Origin: Xestospongia bergquistia
Lineage: Eukaryota > Porifera > Demospongiae > Haplosclerida > Petrosiidae
Direction: 5' to 3'
Assembly: GCA_963965975.1 (NCBI GenBank)
Contig: OZ014411.1
Coordinates: forward strand, 23,729,249-23,793,248
DNA: 64,000 nt
The notes under the pieces are model-generated. The model searched no databases, was not told the DNA's origin, and worked only from the letters and a program-made list of their open reading frames with translations. This document shows, piece by piece, positions 22,924 to 36,756 of this stretch (its first letter is position 1; each line of letters opens with the position of its first letter). A program made the position numbers and the translations under genes.

Positions 22924-25560
22924 TTACCAGTTGGAACAGCAACCAATATCAGCTATATCACTACAACAATCATTATGTTCAAAACAGCTTTCATCACAAT
23001 AACATCCATTATTATAACATTGTGATGACAAGGACCATTTACAACATCCAGAATAGCTCTTTTTAAGTGCTAAACATGATCCTAAAAAACATATGAACTA
23101 ATTTAATTTGTAGAGCTTATTTACCTTGAAGGGGTGAAGGTGGTTTCTTTGAGGCTATAAAAGAAAGGTAATAAAAGTGACGATTGTTATATCATGCAAT
23201 GAATAAGTTTCACATAAGTAGTGTTTATGCTCTAAAGTCTCCTGTTGTAGGAGTTGTTAATCATAAATATTCTAAAAAGTCCAGATTCTTTTTTAATGGA
23301 GTTTCTGCTGCCAGATTCTTACACTTTAAGACATTTTTAATATAAATAATTTTGATTCTCTCAAATTTATAACTATAATGGCCTATAAAGTTTAAGTAAA
23401 CTTCATAGTTTCATTATATTATACTAAAGTAGATTGTAACTTTATTGCTTTGATAGTTTAAGTTATTACAGATTAAACACTTCACTAACAACATCCAAAA
23501 AAGGAAATAGGGAATGCTCTGTAATAACAGTTAAAATGTGACAGTTTAACATTGTTACACACATATCAATGCAGTATCATTTAAAACTCTTTTGTGTAAC
23601 TATTGAGATATTAAACAGAATTAATAGTTCTGACAATTAACTACAGGAGAGTTAGGTTGTAATAAGTAGATAGATAAGTAATGATTCTTATATGATATTC
23701 TATATGATATGTAATATTAGACTAGGTACATTAGAATAACTTGACTAAATTATTATACATAAGGGATAAAAAATGCAAAAGTGCATATCAGTTAAACCAT
23801 TCCAATTGAGGTTATTTTATCTATGTTGTTCTTTGCTACAACTCAATGATCTAAGGTTGAACTAACAGAATAACAAATTCAATATTAAGAAATCACTTTT
23901 TTACTTTGTGGTTTTAGGTTGTATTGAAAACTATAGGATAACATAACACATTCCCTGTTTGTAATAATATATCACTGTTATAATAGATTTAGATTCATAG
24001 TCACTTGCATGTCTTGTAAATGTATATCTCCCTAAAAATAATATAAACTGTTTTGACTATTACTTACTATGGAACTTCACAGTTTATATAATATGCTTAA
24101 ACATATGACTTAAAGACATGTGTGTAGCATGTGCTATAACGTTTATTGTAACAGATCTTATGGATCTAAAAAAACACAGATAAGATTATATCCTCACACA
24201 CAAACCTAGCATCCATAAATGAGTTCATGTTCATACTGAGCTAAATATTATGCAAAATTTACTTCATTTATAAATAAACTCGGCACATAACTCTTAATTA
24301 AAAGATGAGAGCATTATGTATCGATTATGTATATAAATTATAGCTAAATATCTTCACCTTCTAAAGATGCTTTTCTATCTTTTATCTATAAAAAGTAGAC
24401 TGTTTGTCATTATATAATTTTGATTGTTGTTGTTACTATGAATGAGACATTTCACTAATGACTTCCAAAAAAAGGAAATAATGAGTATATTCAACATAAA
24501 AAAAACTTACAGACGGAATTATGTAGCAACTGTTAAGACTAATCTTGTATATCTAATGAGATGCATTAGATAAACGTGATAATAAAAACAAAGGCTTTAC
24601 TTTTTTGATCTTATATACTAACTATGGAACTTAGTTTTTATATACTTAAACATACAACTACTCTAAAGGACATATGTATAGCAGGTGCTACAAACCAAGA
24701 ATGACACAGTAAGATTACTAAATGATAGTCATAACACATAGTGAAGGATCCATACAACTATTCTGTCTTCATAATGAAGTAGACATTAAGAAGAATGTAC
24801 ATCATATTAATTATAAAATCAGTATATTATTCTCAACTAGTATATTTTAGAGATAAAAGCATCATAATGTTTAAATATATTATAACCTATAATATGAATA
24901 ATTATAGATTAAACAGTCCATTTTACTGTTTATGTGAAAAATGCTTGTGAAGCTAATGTACATCTACATTAAAATTTTCATTACATGAGGTTATCTTGAA
25001 ATATACATGTAGAACTTGTGTTCAAAATATTTGACAAAGTACTGACTGGTATACACTTGACTACGACTTGCTAATCATATTTCATTTAAAATAAAGAAAC
25101 TCATTGGTTTTAAAAATTGAAGTTTCTGCCTCTATGATAGGTTTGCTACAACGAAACATGACATTCTTTACAAACATTACTATTACTAAAGTTGTTGTTA
25201 AACATTATAGCACATTAATCTCGCTATCTTCTTTATAGATATAAAGATCCTTATCAATCCACTATCCACTACATATCACTTAAAGTAGATAACTTGTCAC
25301 TACTGTTTTGATGACTCTAGATACTATAGACTTCACACTCACAAATCACTTCTAAAAAGGGTATAGGAGTGGCTGCCTAATAACAATAAAAATTGATAGC
25401 CCTTACATTGTTATACACAGAACAACACAGCATTGTTAAAATTCATTTGTCTAACTAATGATATGTTAAAAAGAATCTTAATAGCTCTCACAATTAACTA
25501 TAGGACTGTTACATGTGTACAATTATATACATTATAAGTAATGTAATATAATAATATATG

Positions 25561-25647
<87 letters not shown>

Positions 25648-25659
25648 ATATATATAGAT

Positions 25660-25702
<43 letters not shown>

Positions 25703-27345
25703 TAGATATATAATTATATATACGTAATTGGTGTAAAGTGTAGATAACCAATTATAAACATACCATGAGGTCCTAAACAATCTTAAGCTACCTAGTATAA
25801 AATGTGTCGCACATTAAAAGTGTCATTAAACATACATAGTAATAAGTATATATATATAATTTTATAATGTTTTAAGAAACTTACTAGGAATGTGTAGAAG
25901 ACGGTTAGGTGTTGTATTTCGTACCCAATAGCGTAAATTACAGTAGTTTAGTACATTCTTTAAACAATCATCTATTAGTTTTTGCTTAATCTCAGATGGA
26001 GTCAGCAGAGGTTCTTTCTGTAAGTATAGTGCTATTGCACCACTAACTAAAGGAGTAGCCATTGATGTTCCTGATAGAGGTTTTAAACATTCATTACATA
26101 TATAATCAGCTCCCATTATATTTTGGCCAGGAGCAAATATATCAACACAAACACCACCGTTTGTTCTGTAGTACACATCATCTCCATTAGCAGATCCAGC
26201 AACAGTAATAACTCCTGGTGCACTAGCAGGACTACGATAACATGCATTACTCTCATAATTGCCAGCAGCTGCAACAATTGGTATTCCCATATTAACGATA
26301 TTGCTTGATATATTGTTAACTGAAATAGTAGTTCCACCACTTAATGACATTGAGATGATAGCTGGACGACGAGGATTACTATTGGTGATATTTGATGCAA
26401 CAAAATTTAATCCATCTATAATAATGCTCCATGGTGTTGGACCACTGCATTTTAATACTCGAACACTGTAACAGTTAGCTTTTTTGGCCACACCATAATT
26501 CTTTCCACAAGCAAGACTTGCTACGTGAGTTCCATGTCCTCGACAGTCTCTACCAGTTTGGTTAGTTCCATAGTAATTGTCAACTGGGTCATATCCAGCA
26601 TATATGGCTCTGTTACCATCAAATTCACTGTGATTATAATTAATACCTATATAATTATATATATATATATATATATAAAACTTTAATAGCACATATGTAA
26701 AGCATTCTTGCTTGCCTGTATCTAAAATGTAAATGTCAACACCTTCTCCATCTCCTTCAGGTTCAAAAATACCATCTAATACTGGACTGACTTGGTCAAT
26801 ACGATCCAGTGCCCATGAAAGTGAAGCTTCAGCGAATGTCTCTTCTTCAACAAACTCAACATTGTCAAGATCTTTTATCTGAATTGAAACATAATGAGAA
26901 TATTATGAATATCTGGTATATAGTCTTTTAAATTGGACTGTTAGTTCTAGAACATATAACTTAAGAAAATAAAATAAAATCATTCTTTTCTAATGACAAA
27001 GTTGTAGATTCATTGTTATAGACCTCATGACTATTTTATAGGATTTGTCATTGTTGATAAGTCTATATGCATTGCTAACATGAGAACATTCTATTGAGAA
27101 ATTATTACTTTATAGGCACATGCTATTTATGTATTGATAGTCATTGGTCATAAATAAGTTATTATATCCATCATTAATATAATAGGTAACCCTCATAACC
27201 TTAGAATTGATATTTAAATGATGTCAATCTGTATAGCTCTATATAGAACTTGATGATACTAACAATTTCATAAGTTGGCAGGTTTTTCGAATACATAATA
27301 AATCTAATCAATAGATTAATGCGCTATAAAGTACACAGTTCAAAT

Positions 27346-27415
<70 letters not shown>

Positions 27416-27722
27416 TATATATTTACATTTTAAGACTAACCTGATGTGCTTCAGCTTCTGACAGTTCTGTAACAATTACTTTAGCAAATTCACCTTCTAT
27501 TTTGTAAATGTCAGAACTCGAGGACTGACTTTGAACTTTTTCAGCAATTGCTTCAAATCTTTCATGACTAGTATCAGCTGTCAGTACAACCATATACTGA
27601 CCCGTTGTCTCTATTCCAGGAGCAGCGCGAATGACTCGACGTGTCTGCACTGCAGCTACAAGGAGAAGAACTAATATAAGAACTTGACTGTGACTTGTAC
27701 GAAGTTGCATATTTAGCATCAC
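22924..27722 (-). CDS. PK2: secreted proteinase K-like subtilase with one somatomedin B-like domain
   Basis: Five exons: 27722-27441, 26878-26716, 26646-25885, 23154-23125, 23081-22924 (464 aa). The signal peptide is around [12 protein letters not shown], and the I9 propeptide begins near GQYMVVL. The S8 domain has Asp147, His186 (GHGTH), Asn278 and Ser343 (SGTSMATP), all present. A 10-residue Pro/Ser linker exon leads to a somatomedin B-like domain (residues about 414-461). Its core spacing C-x-C-x3-C-x5-CC-x7-C (CYCDESC, then NDCC) fits that family, with extra cysteines before it. The protein should be secreted; the Cys-rich tail may tether or target the protease (inference). Intron 2 begins with GC, not GT. 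The stop TAA overlaps a donor-like GGTAAGA, so further splicing cannot be excluded. If the 2.7-kb intron after exon 3 is retained, a short form ends at 25862. Confidence 0.85.
23477..25480. repeat. Intronic repeat family, PK2 copies
   Basis: Within the PK2 protease-to-linker intron, two phrases recur in the same orientation. Phrase 1 is TTCACTAATGACTTCTAAAA followed by an AGG-rich stretch, at about 23480, 24448 and 25340. Phrase 2 is ACTATGGAACTTCACACTTT, with GACATGTGTGTAGCATGT downstream, at about 24065 and 24620. The same blocks occur in the matching PK3 intron and upstream of the NIDO gene. Confidence 0.7.
25564..25705. repeat. (AT)n plus (GATA)n compound microsatellite
   Basis: About 80 bp of AT repeat followed by GATA repeats, in the long PK2 intron. 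It creates spurious Ile/Tyr reading frames on the minus strand. Confidence 0.95.
27348..27421. repeat. (AT)n microsatellite in PK2 intron 1
   Basis: Two AT runs separated by AATATT, ending about 20 bp from the exon 1 donor. Confidence 0.9.
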
Positions 27723-27753
27723 GATAAACTGTTTTAGTTTGGCAAATTGCTTG

Positions 27754-27781
27754 TTTTATAAGTATTACGTTGAACTACACC
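27754..27781 (-). promoter_or_regulatory. PK2 core promoter: TATA box and GGTGTAGTTC box
   Basis: TATAAAA (27760-27754) lies about 32 nt before the ATG. GGTGTAGTTCAACGT upstream (27781-27767) is almost the same as in PK3, and TTTGGA precedes it in both. The shared block suggests a duplicated promoter. Confidence 0.55.
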
Positions 27782-30190
27782 TCCAAATATTAAACGTGAT
27801 AAATATTCATATATGATTATAATATTCAATGGATTTATTAATATTATATAATCAATGAAGTGCTTTTCGCGTGGACTGTAGCTACCAATGGAAAAAATAG
27901 TCCCCCCGTTCAATCCATATATAATAATCCTCTCAAAGAAAAGTAAAGTTAATAATTTGTTTAACTTATTAGGTTTAAAAACAGTTTAATGAAATCATGA
28001 ATGGTACTCATTGAAAGAAATCTGTATGACTACCTGCAACTATGTGTATTTCCTTTGTTTATAGCCATCACTTCTTGTTTCTTTTATATTATGCAGCTGA
28101 TAAAGGTCTTAAGCCAAGATGTTCTGCTTTATAAATATTTTTAAACATCATTAATGAAAATATTATGTTTATAAAGCTTAACCAATTCTCAGTCTACAAA
28201 TATGAATAATATGGTTAAAAATTCCAAAATTATTCTATATTTCTATATTATGAATGGTAAAAAATACTACTATTGTGCCTTAGGGTTTAGAATGTTGTAT
28301 GTGGGGGGCATAGAACTATACAATAAATATATATCACATGCAATACCATATATGTGTGTGGTCAAGTTAGTCTATATTTTTAAACAAAACAGTAAATTGT
28401 CTTAACAGACTCAAGAACATTTCCTCTACTCCATCACAAAGTAATAGTAGAGTTAAAAGATCAAAGGTCTGCTTTAATACATATGACCCACTCACACATC
28501 ATGTTATAATAAATTCTATCATCTAGGATTGTGTAAGTAAAATATATTTAGTTTTATATGAAAAAGAGGAGAACTTTGAGTTAAACTTATGGTTTAATAA
28601 CATCACCCCAAGTTGTAACATTGTCTTTGATACTGGAATGACATCATATTGTATAGAACATCATTACGGAAATGCATTTTGTTTTCAGCAAGTATTTGAT
28701 ATCCTTGATTTCTTGTATATATTTGTAGATAATTATAAAGTTTTATAGATATTAAAGTTTATTTAGTAAATACATACAAAAATTTAGTTTTTCGAGTTTT
28801 TTATACTGTAGAAAATTTGCTCTTTATATAAGTGGCCTATTTAAATAGAAATCTTTACATTTTCTTAGCTTGGAAACACCAGAAAAATACGGAATACTAG
28901 ACACTAAATTGTTCTCTTAACTGTGGTACGTATTGCTGTGATTTTGTATCAAAACATTGCTTGTAATGATAAGATGTTGTCAAACAAATACAACAATAAT
29001 ATATAGATAAAAATAATATCAATAGTTTTGCTTTTTAATCAAAATATATTGTAAAAATGTCAACATAAAATTGTTCGTATAATTCACTATAGCAATTATT
29101 AATATCCATCTAGGTAAAAAAGTAGATCAGTTTTTTCACTAAAAATCACACATAGTTTTACTTTTGTTAATAAGTGTAAGTACATATATTACTACTTAGG
29201 GATGAAGCGAAGTCAGAGGTGCATTACTGTCAATTATAATAGTTGGAGGTTCAGTTTCTATGTATAAAATGAATATAAAAACTTGATAATTATTATAGTA
29301 AAAGATAATATAGTGACTACATGCATATACAACTATTTCATACATGGACTATTAGAACAAAACTTTTTATATTAAAGATAGAATTATTTACTATTGACTG
29401 GAATATATGTGATAAACATAAGAATTGTAAATGTTTGCGATCATCTGATTTATTTATACTTTGCAAATACTATATAGTTTGTTCATTGATACATTATAAA
29501 AAGAGTTCAATACACAAGCGTTTAATTCTCAGGCAACTACTGGACTGATCAACGCAATCATTGCATTCCTATTTGCCCAATTAGGCTTTAGAATGAGCTA
29601 AAAGTAAAAGGTAAATAAATAAATCTAATCAACCCAAACACAAAAAGAGAGTATTTCATGCCAAAAAAAAATGTTTTAAGAATTTGCTGATTCAGAAGCT
29701 TTTACCTATTGTCTCTTATTGCTTAACAATGTCAAATTATCTTTACATAAATTTTTATCAGATATCATCAGACAGACATAGGCCCAACAATTATATCTTT
29801 AACAAAATCCCAGGTTGGCAGATTTTTGTTATGCATATACATCGTTGAATTATGTCATATAACATATCAAGAGAAAATACTAAATTACAAAATATTAGAG
29901 AAATTATAAATAAGGTCTAAAAGACATTTGACTAATGAATTGCAGTGTTATCATTTGAGTACCTTTTGTTATAGTGTACTTTTCACTTACTAAAGTGGAC
30001 ACTGTGCCCTTTTTAGACACTCACTTGTGAAGGCATGTTTATCATAAATTAACAATAATAATAAACAATAATTGACCGCAAAACTATGAATAATTAAATA
30101 GATGCTTAAAATTTGTGCATATCCTACTTGTGTCCTTTGTATTTTATTTTCTGATTATTGTTGATGTATTACAAGAGCTATTGTAATGTC
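27782..30190. other. Intergenic between PK3 and PK2
   Basis: About 2.4 kb between the PK3 stop and the PK2 promoter. The reading frames here (for example 28202-28405 plus and 29321-29548 plus) are AT-driven and show no motif. Confidence 0.5.
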
Positions 30191-32322
30191 TTACCAGTTG
30201 GAGTAACAACCAATATCAGCTATATCATCACAACAATCGTTCCATTGGTGACAACTTTGATCACAATAGCATCCATTATTATCACATTTATTGGACAAGG
30301 ACCAATTACAACATCCAGAATAGCTAAGTTTAAGTGCTGAGCATGAACCTAAAATAAAAGTATGAACACCTTTAATAACTTATGCTGCTCAACTATCTTC
30401 AGTACAGTAGATATAGGTGAAGTAAGCAACAGATGTTGTTATTGGAGGTTTGATTATTGTGCATATATAAGAATGCTAATAAGTATGATACTTGTTATAT
30501 CAAGCAAAACAAAAGTAATTGTATATTCAGTGCATAGATTCATCATATTAGCAGGTCACTTGTCAGTAATTATTAGTACATAGAACCAGTCTGTCAAAAA
30601 AGGAGTTAATGGTGGATAAGACTGTTATAAAATATACTATATTGAGAGCAATTGAGCAATTGAATGCTGATAGTTATTGCAAACAAGCTTAGATTTATGC
30701 ATTACTATACTTGTTTGGCTTCCTGTTTCTTATTTTGTAACAATAGTGAGAATTTAATATCCCCACTTGCATTTATTAATCATTTCAGTGAAATGTCAAA
30801 TAGCACCTGTCAAAACTTTAATATGCAGAATAAAGGTCAAATCAGACATAATTTATTTAGTCTGTAACTTAACTTTTTTTAATCAAAAATATATTCCACT
30901 ACTATCTGAAGTTGCAAGTCTATTGTTTGTAGACACACACTTGTGTAAGCATGATTATCACAAATTAAGCAATAATAACAAACAATAATTGACCACACCA
31001 TGTATAATTTATTAATGTTAAATTTTGCGCATATATACTACCTGTACTTATGAACATTGATATATTATATGAGCTGTTGATTTGTCTTACCAAGTTTATC
31101 TTTTGGGGTAGGTGAAGGAAAAAAAGAAGATATAGGATGACAACCAATATCACCTATGTCACTACAACAATCATTCCATTTGTGACAGTGTTGATCACAA
31201 AAGCATCCATCATTTGAACAACTTTTTAAGAGGGACCTTACACAACATCCAGAATAGCTGAGATTAAGTGCCAGACATGAACCTAAAATAAAAATATTAA
31301 AAAATTGATTTAATTTGTAGTGTTCATTTACCTTGAGAAACAGATGGTGTAGGTAAAGGTTGTTTTGTTGTATCAATAGGAGAAGGTTTGATTGTTGCAT
31401 CTATATAAGTGTGGTAATAAAAATGATGATTGTTTTATCATTGAAGAGATAATCATCACATCAATAAATACATGTAATTCTTACTTCATACATGCACTCA
31501 TAACACATAAAATAAGGAATTTTCACTAAAATATCCCTATTTATCTACCTAGTTTGCCAATAAAATCATTATTATGGATATTGCTAATTAACATTATTAA
31601 AAGATTAAACCCTAAAACTTAAAAAATAATTCCTTCAGCTATAGAACGTAAACCTTAAACTCTAGTGCATAGGAGCACAAACAAAATAAAAAAAATAAAA
31701 AAGCAACATAACTTTTAACAAGATCACATAAATTGACATAATACACACTTACTTGCTATAAATAGTTTTAGATAAATTAGAATGATATCATGTAGCCATA
31801 GTTATAATAGAAAATATGGAAAAAAGATAGAAATATATAGTAAGTTATAAAACATGAACAGTTTGTGAATAATAAATAAAATTGTGACATAAAACCTTCC
31901 AATTGAAGTATAAAATAATACATAATCACATAAATTGACATAATTTATGTGGTTATTTCAATTTGTGATAACTTTAATTTTGTTAAAAGTGTTAGCACAT
32001 GTATGTGCACTCCATCAATCTCTCTACCTCCCAGATACAAGTCCCTATTAATATCTTTACATATCTAGTTTACATCACATAAAGTAGATTGTTTGTCACT
32101 AAACTCTTTTGGTTGCTATAATTACTATGGATTTGACACTTCACTAATGACTTCTAAAAAAGGTTATAGGAAGTGCTGTCTAATAAGACTTAAATATACT
32201 GACAGCCCTTAAAATGTTACCAACACAGCATCTGTTAATTATCATTTTTTTCTAAGTAATGATTATTAAACGGAATCTTAATAGTTCTAATAATTTATTA
32301 CAGGACTGTCTAGAATCAATTA

Positions 32323-32361
<39 letters not shown>

Positions 32362-35300
32362 TAAGTAATAAATCCAGTATAATATTTGTGCTATATGCAA
32401 CATACAAAGGAGGCATCATTACTATAAGATTCTACAGAAGTAATACATACATCTGTAATAATGGTCAGATAAATATTATATATCTGTTATAACAAACTGG
32501 TTATAACTGATTCATGGTCATTTGCTTTACAATGCATGCTTCCTCAAAAACATTATGCACTGTTTTGACTATTACTTACTATGGAACTTCACACTTTACA
32601 TACTTAGACATACAACTTCTCAAAAAGGACATGTGTGTAGTAAGTACTATAAATTCTATTGTAGAGATCTTAAACACCTGCAATGACACAGCACATTTAG
32701 ATAATGACAGTCCTAACATACAGACACACCATCCATAACAATTATTTTGCTTTCATAATGAACTCGAATTAATGTACAGAAATAAAGTCACTATAATACT
32801 ATCAATTAGAATATTTTAGAGATAACTACAAAAGCCTCAGATGGACATTACAATTCCTATTCCAATTTCAATTAAATGAGGTTATACGGAGTTTGATTGT
32901 CCCTCCTTGGCTTCCGTAAATAATAAATCTACAATATACAACCAAAGACCAACCCAACTAGAAACATCTCGCTGATGCTTGATTCTAAGAGATGGCTTGT
33001 GGTACTCGTGCTCCACGTTGTATTAAGTCTAGAAATGGTGCACATGCCAAAAGTGGAATTATAGGAATAGGAAATTGGAACTCATCAACTGGGTCATTAA
33101 TTGGGATTTTTAAATACATTAAGGTTCATGGAAGAAATAAGAAATGAGGAATTGGAATGTCTGCTGCAGCTTCCATTGATATCAGCATTGTGATATTTAC
33201 TATAACATATAATATATGAATATGGATTATAATGTAACATCATTTGGTTACTACTGTGGTGAGGTTTCTACAATTTACACTATAGTCCTTTCATTGAAAT
33301 AGGATTTGCTAATCATAATTATTCAAAACAAGTACAGATCCTTTTTGATTAGAGTTCCTTGATAGGTTTACCACAACCTAAAAAGTTTTATAATAATGTT
33401 TATAAAATAAGTGTAAAAATAAAATTAAAAGAGATAGCACATGTAAGTGTACACCGCCATTCTCTCCACCTCATATATATAACCTTTTATAAAGATCCTT
33501 ATCTATTCATTATATATCAATTAGATTGTTTGTCACTATTATGTTTTGATAGCTAGAGTTACTATGGATTTCACACTTCACTAATGACTTGAAAAAAAGG
33601 AATATTTAATAACAATAAAAATAGTGACAGCTACTACACACAGAACAACACATCATCTTTAAAAGTCCTTTGTCTAACAAATGAGATGCTAAACAGAATC
33701 TTAATTGCTCTGATAATTAACTACAGGACTATCAAGTAACTATCAGTATATTATATTCATAAGTAATGAAACCAGTATGATATTATAATGATGTGTATGA
33801 TACAAAATGTAGACATTATTATCATAACTCTACTAAGTATTAGATATACATGATAATAAATGTATTAAAAATGATAGCTTCCCTTTTATGGTACATCACT
33901 ATTCTAGTAGGCTGGTTATAATTAATTCATAGTCACTTGATTTGCAAATACATGTTCTCCCAAAAAAAATACATACTGTTTTAATATTACTTACTATGGA
34001 ACTTCACACTTTATATACTTAAAACACGTGACTTCTCAAAAAGGATATGAATGTAGAAGATACTATTAATTCTATTGTAAAAAATGTCACACCCTTGCAA
34101 GGACACAGCAAGAATACATAATGAACATGCTAACACATAGGACTAGCATCCATATAAATTTTGTTTTGAAAATGTATTAGACATTACACAGAATTTATGC
34201 CATTTGATAATAAAATTAGTACATCACATTTTGTAATGTTTACTGTATTATAAACATGGATTGACCAATCTCCTTTTATGATTTAAGCCAACATTGCTTA
34301 AGATGCTAATATCATATCTATATAATAAAATGATTATAACATGAGGTTAGTTTAGATTGTGCAATTAGAGTATTTGTTCTAAATGTCAAATAAACTTTTA
34401 ATGACTGGTACACATGGAGATCAGTAAATAATTTTGCCTTGAGTTGATGCCAACACTTAGAATAGGTAAATTTATCTAAAATATTTTAATGTTCATAAAA
34501 ATTAGTAGTTATTTCTGTTATTATGAGGAATGGTTATTAAATCAGAAATTTAGAAACAAATCTTGTAAACAGAAGTTTCTTGCTAAATGCATAAAAACAA
34601 ACTTAAATATACTGTGTGGTGCTAAACCACTTAAGACCACCTGGAACACATGTACCAGGTCAAAAAATTGTTATTGATAATAATATGTTCAGATACTTTA
34701 TACTTTTACAATGTTTAGAGAAACTTACTTGTAATGTGCAAAAGACAGTTGGGTGTTGTATCTCGTAAGATAGCGTGTAAATTACAGTAATTTAGCACAT
34801 TCTTTAAACAATTTTCTGTTAGATTTTGCATAATGTCAGATGGAGTCAGTAGTGGTTGATTCTGTAAGTATAGTGCTATTGCACCACTAACTAAAGGAGT
34901 AGCCATTGATGTTCCAGAGAGACGTAATGTACATGTATCACACCAGTAACCAGCTCCAGTCACATTATAGCCAGGAGCAAATATATCAATACAAAAACCA
35001 CCATTTGTTATGAAAAAAACTTCATCTCCTGGAGCAGATCCAGCAACAGTAATAACTCCTGGTGCATTAGCAGGACTATAATTACATGCATAATCTCCTT
35101 CATTGCCAGCAGCTGCAACAATTGGGATTCCCATATTAATGATATTGCTAGATATATTGTTAATTAAACTAGAGTATGGACCTCTCAATGACATTGAAAT
35201 GACAGCTGGACTATGAGGAGTCTTATTGATAATATTTGTTGCAGCATAATTTAATCCATCTATAATGATGTTCCATGGTGTTGGACCAGAACAATGTACT

Positions 35301-36722
35301 GTACGAACACTATAACAGTTAGCTTTTTTTGCAACTCCATAATGTTTTCCACAAGCAAGACTTGCTACATGAGTTCCGTGTCCATCACAGTCTTGACCAG
35401 TTTGGTTAGTTCCATAGTAGTTGTCAACTGGATCATATCCAGGATATATGGCTCTATTACCATCAAATTCATTGTGGTTAAAATTGATACCTATATTTAC
35501 AAAACAACTTTAATAGTAGCTATTCTATGTCTTTTTATTTACCTGTATCTAAAATGTAAATGTCAACACCTTCTCCATCTCCTTCAGGTTCAAATATACC
35601 ATCCAATACTGGACTGACTTGGTCAATACGATCCAGTGCCCATGAAAGTGAAGCTTCTGCAAATGTCTCTTCTTCAACAAACTCAACATTGTCAAGATCT
35701 TTTATCTGAATAATTATATAATTATTCTGATAATGCTATTATTAGATCATATATTATATTGTCATCGTATATATTATATTATGATGAACATCATACAATG
35801 AGATTCATAATCCATATATCTCAAAATGAATGTTGATTAGATCAGTATCATCGAAAGTGCATATATACATTGATCAAAGTTGTAGGTTCATACATATCTC
35901 AAGACAACTATTATGGCTTCATCAATGATGGTGGGTACATAAGCATTATATAAACCTGCTAACATGACATTTTTCAGTTGAGTAATTAATGTTACTTGAT
36001 AGGTACATAACATTTTGTTTTAATAGTGATAGATCATAATTATGTATATCAATATTATTATGGTTCTTCATCTATGTGTTATATATAAACTTGCTAAATT
36101 AAGAAATGTAAATAATATCATACATCTTATAGCCCTTGGTAATATCTTTATAAACTTCCTGGTTGGCAGGTTTTTAGAATACAATCAGTTTGTATACCAT
36201 AGTGTAACACATAGTCACATTCATAATATATTAATGTATATATGTGTGTACATTTATGTATATATAGCAGTGTCTAGAGCGCCAGTACTAGAACACTCTA
36301 CTTTAATGTGAAATTAAAAGTATATATGAGATCATAAACATTAAACATTTGGAACATAAAAGTATTAAGTTCACATTAAAGTATTGGTTTTGATTACTGG
36401 CACTCTAGACACTGCCTTTATAATACATTTTAAAGTTAACCTTATGTGCTTCATCTACTGACAGTTTTGTGACAATCACTTTGGCAAATGGACCCTCAAT
36501 TTTGTGAATTTCGGAACTCAAAGACTGAGTTCGAACTTTTTCAGCAATGGCTTCAAATCTCTCATGACTGGTATCTTGTTTCAGTGCAACCATATACTGA
36601 CCTGTTGTCTCTATTCCAGGAGTAGCACGAATAACTCGACGTGTTTGAACCACAGCTGAAAAGAGAAGAACTAATATCAAAACTTGTCCAAGTCTTGTAA
36701 GAAATTGCATGTTTAGCATCAC
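30191..36722 (-). CDS. PK3: secreted proteinase K-like subtilase with two somatomedin B-like domains
   Basis: Six exons: 36722-36441, 35705-35543, 35490-34729, 31400-31332, 31282-31091, 30348-30191 (541 aa), all in phase. The signal peptide is around VLILVLLFSAVV, and the I9 propeptide spans about residues 41-112. The S8 domain has Asp147, His186 (GHGTH), Asn278 and Ser343. A Thr/Pro linker exon (22 residues, KPSPIDTTKQPLPTPS) is followed by two somatomedin B-like exons, CFCDQHCHKWNDCC and CYCDQSCHQWNDCC. The first ends in its own Pro-rich tail (PSPTPKDKLG). Intron 1 carries a small inverted-repeat element 25 bp from the donor. The 3.3-kb intron after exon 3 holds repeats shared with PK2 and the NIDO gene. 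The last exon ends NW-stop as in PK2, with the stop overlapping a donor-like GGTAAGA. Confidence 0.86.
32325..32356. repeat. (AT)n microsatellite
   Basis: About 30 bp of AT repeat following the first intronic repeat unit of PK3. PK2 and the NIDO-gene copy also have AT runs at this point of the repeat. Confidence 0.9.
32837..33165. mobile_element. Possible MITE in the PK3 intron
   Basis: AGATGGACATTACAATTCCT near 32840 resembles the inverse of the stretch near 33150 (GCAGACATTCCAATTCCTC). GGAATAGGAAATTGGAA at about 33065 is a further inverse of the left end. The match is imperfect and no target duplication was found. Confidence 0.3.
36267..36415. mobile_element. Short inverted-repeat element (MITE-like), 149 bp
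   Basis: The left end GCAGTGTCTAGAGCGCCAGTA and the inverse of the right end (GCAGTGTCTAGAGTGCCAGTA) differ at one base. A second inverse stretch ends in ACTTTAATGTGAA on both sides. It lies in PK3 intron 1, starting 25 bp past the exon 1 donor. No clear target duplication was found. Confidence 0.75.
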
Positions 36723-36756
36723 GATACACTGACTGTGCTATTTGGCTAATTACTTG

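Larger units (their letters stand above)
31960..34175. repeat. Intronic repeat family, PK3 copies (two units about 1.4 kb apart)
   Basis: The phrase CACTTCACTAATGACTTCTA occurs at about 32137 and (slightly changed) at 33571. TTACTTACTATGGAACTTCA occurs at about 32572 and 33989. The spacings of about 1,435 and 1,417 bp show a two-unit tandem arrangement. All are in the PK3 intron between protease and linker. Confidence 0.75.

Noticed and set aside
25509..25780. Ile/Tyr-rich minus-strand frames
   Set aside because: These are translations of AT and GATA repeats.
26116..26471. Frames overlapping PK2 exon 3 on both strands
   Set aside because: These are shadows of the S8 coding exon, which carries the catalytic motifs in its own frame.
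30191..31282. ShK or EGF domain as an alternative for the Cys-rich exons
   Set aside because: The C-x-C-x3-C-x5-CC spacing with an acidic residue after C-x-C fits somatomedin B and not ShK or EGF.
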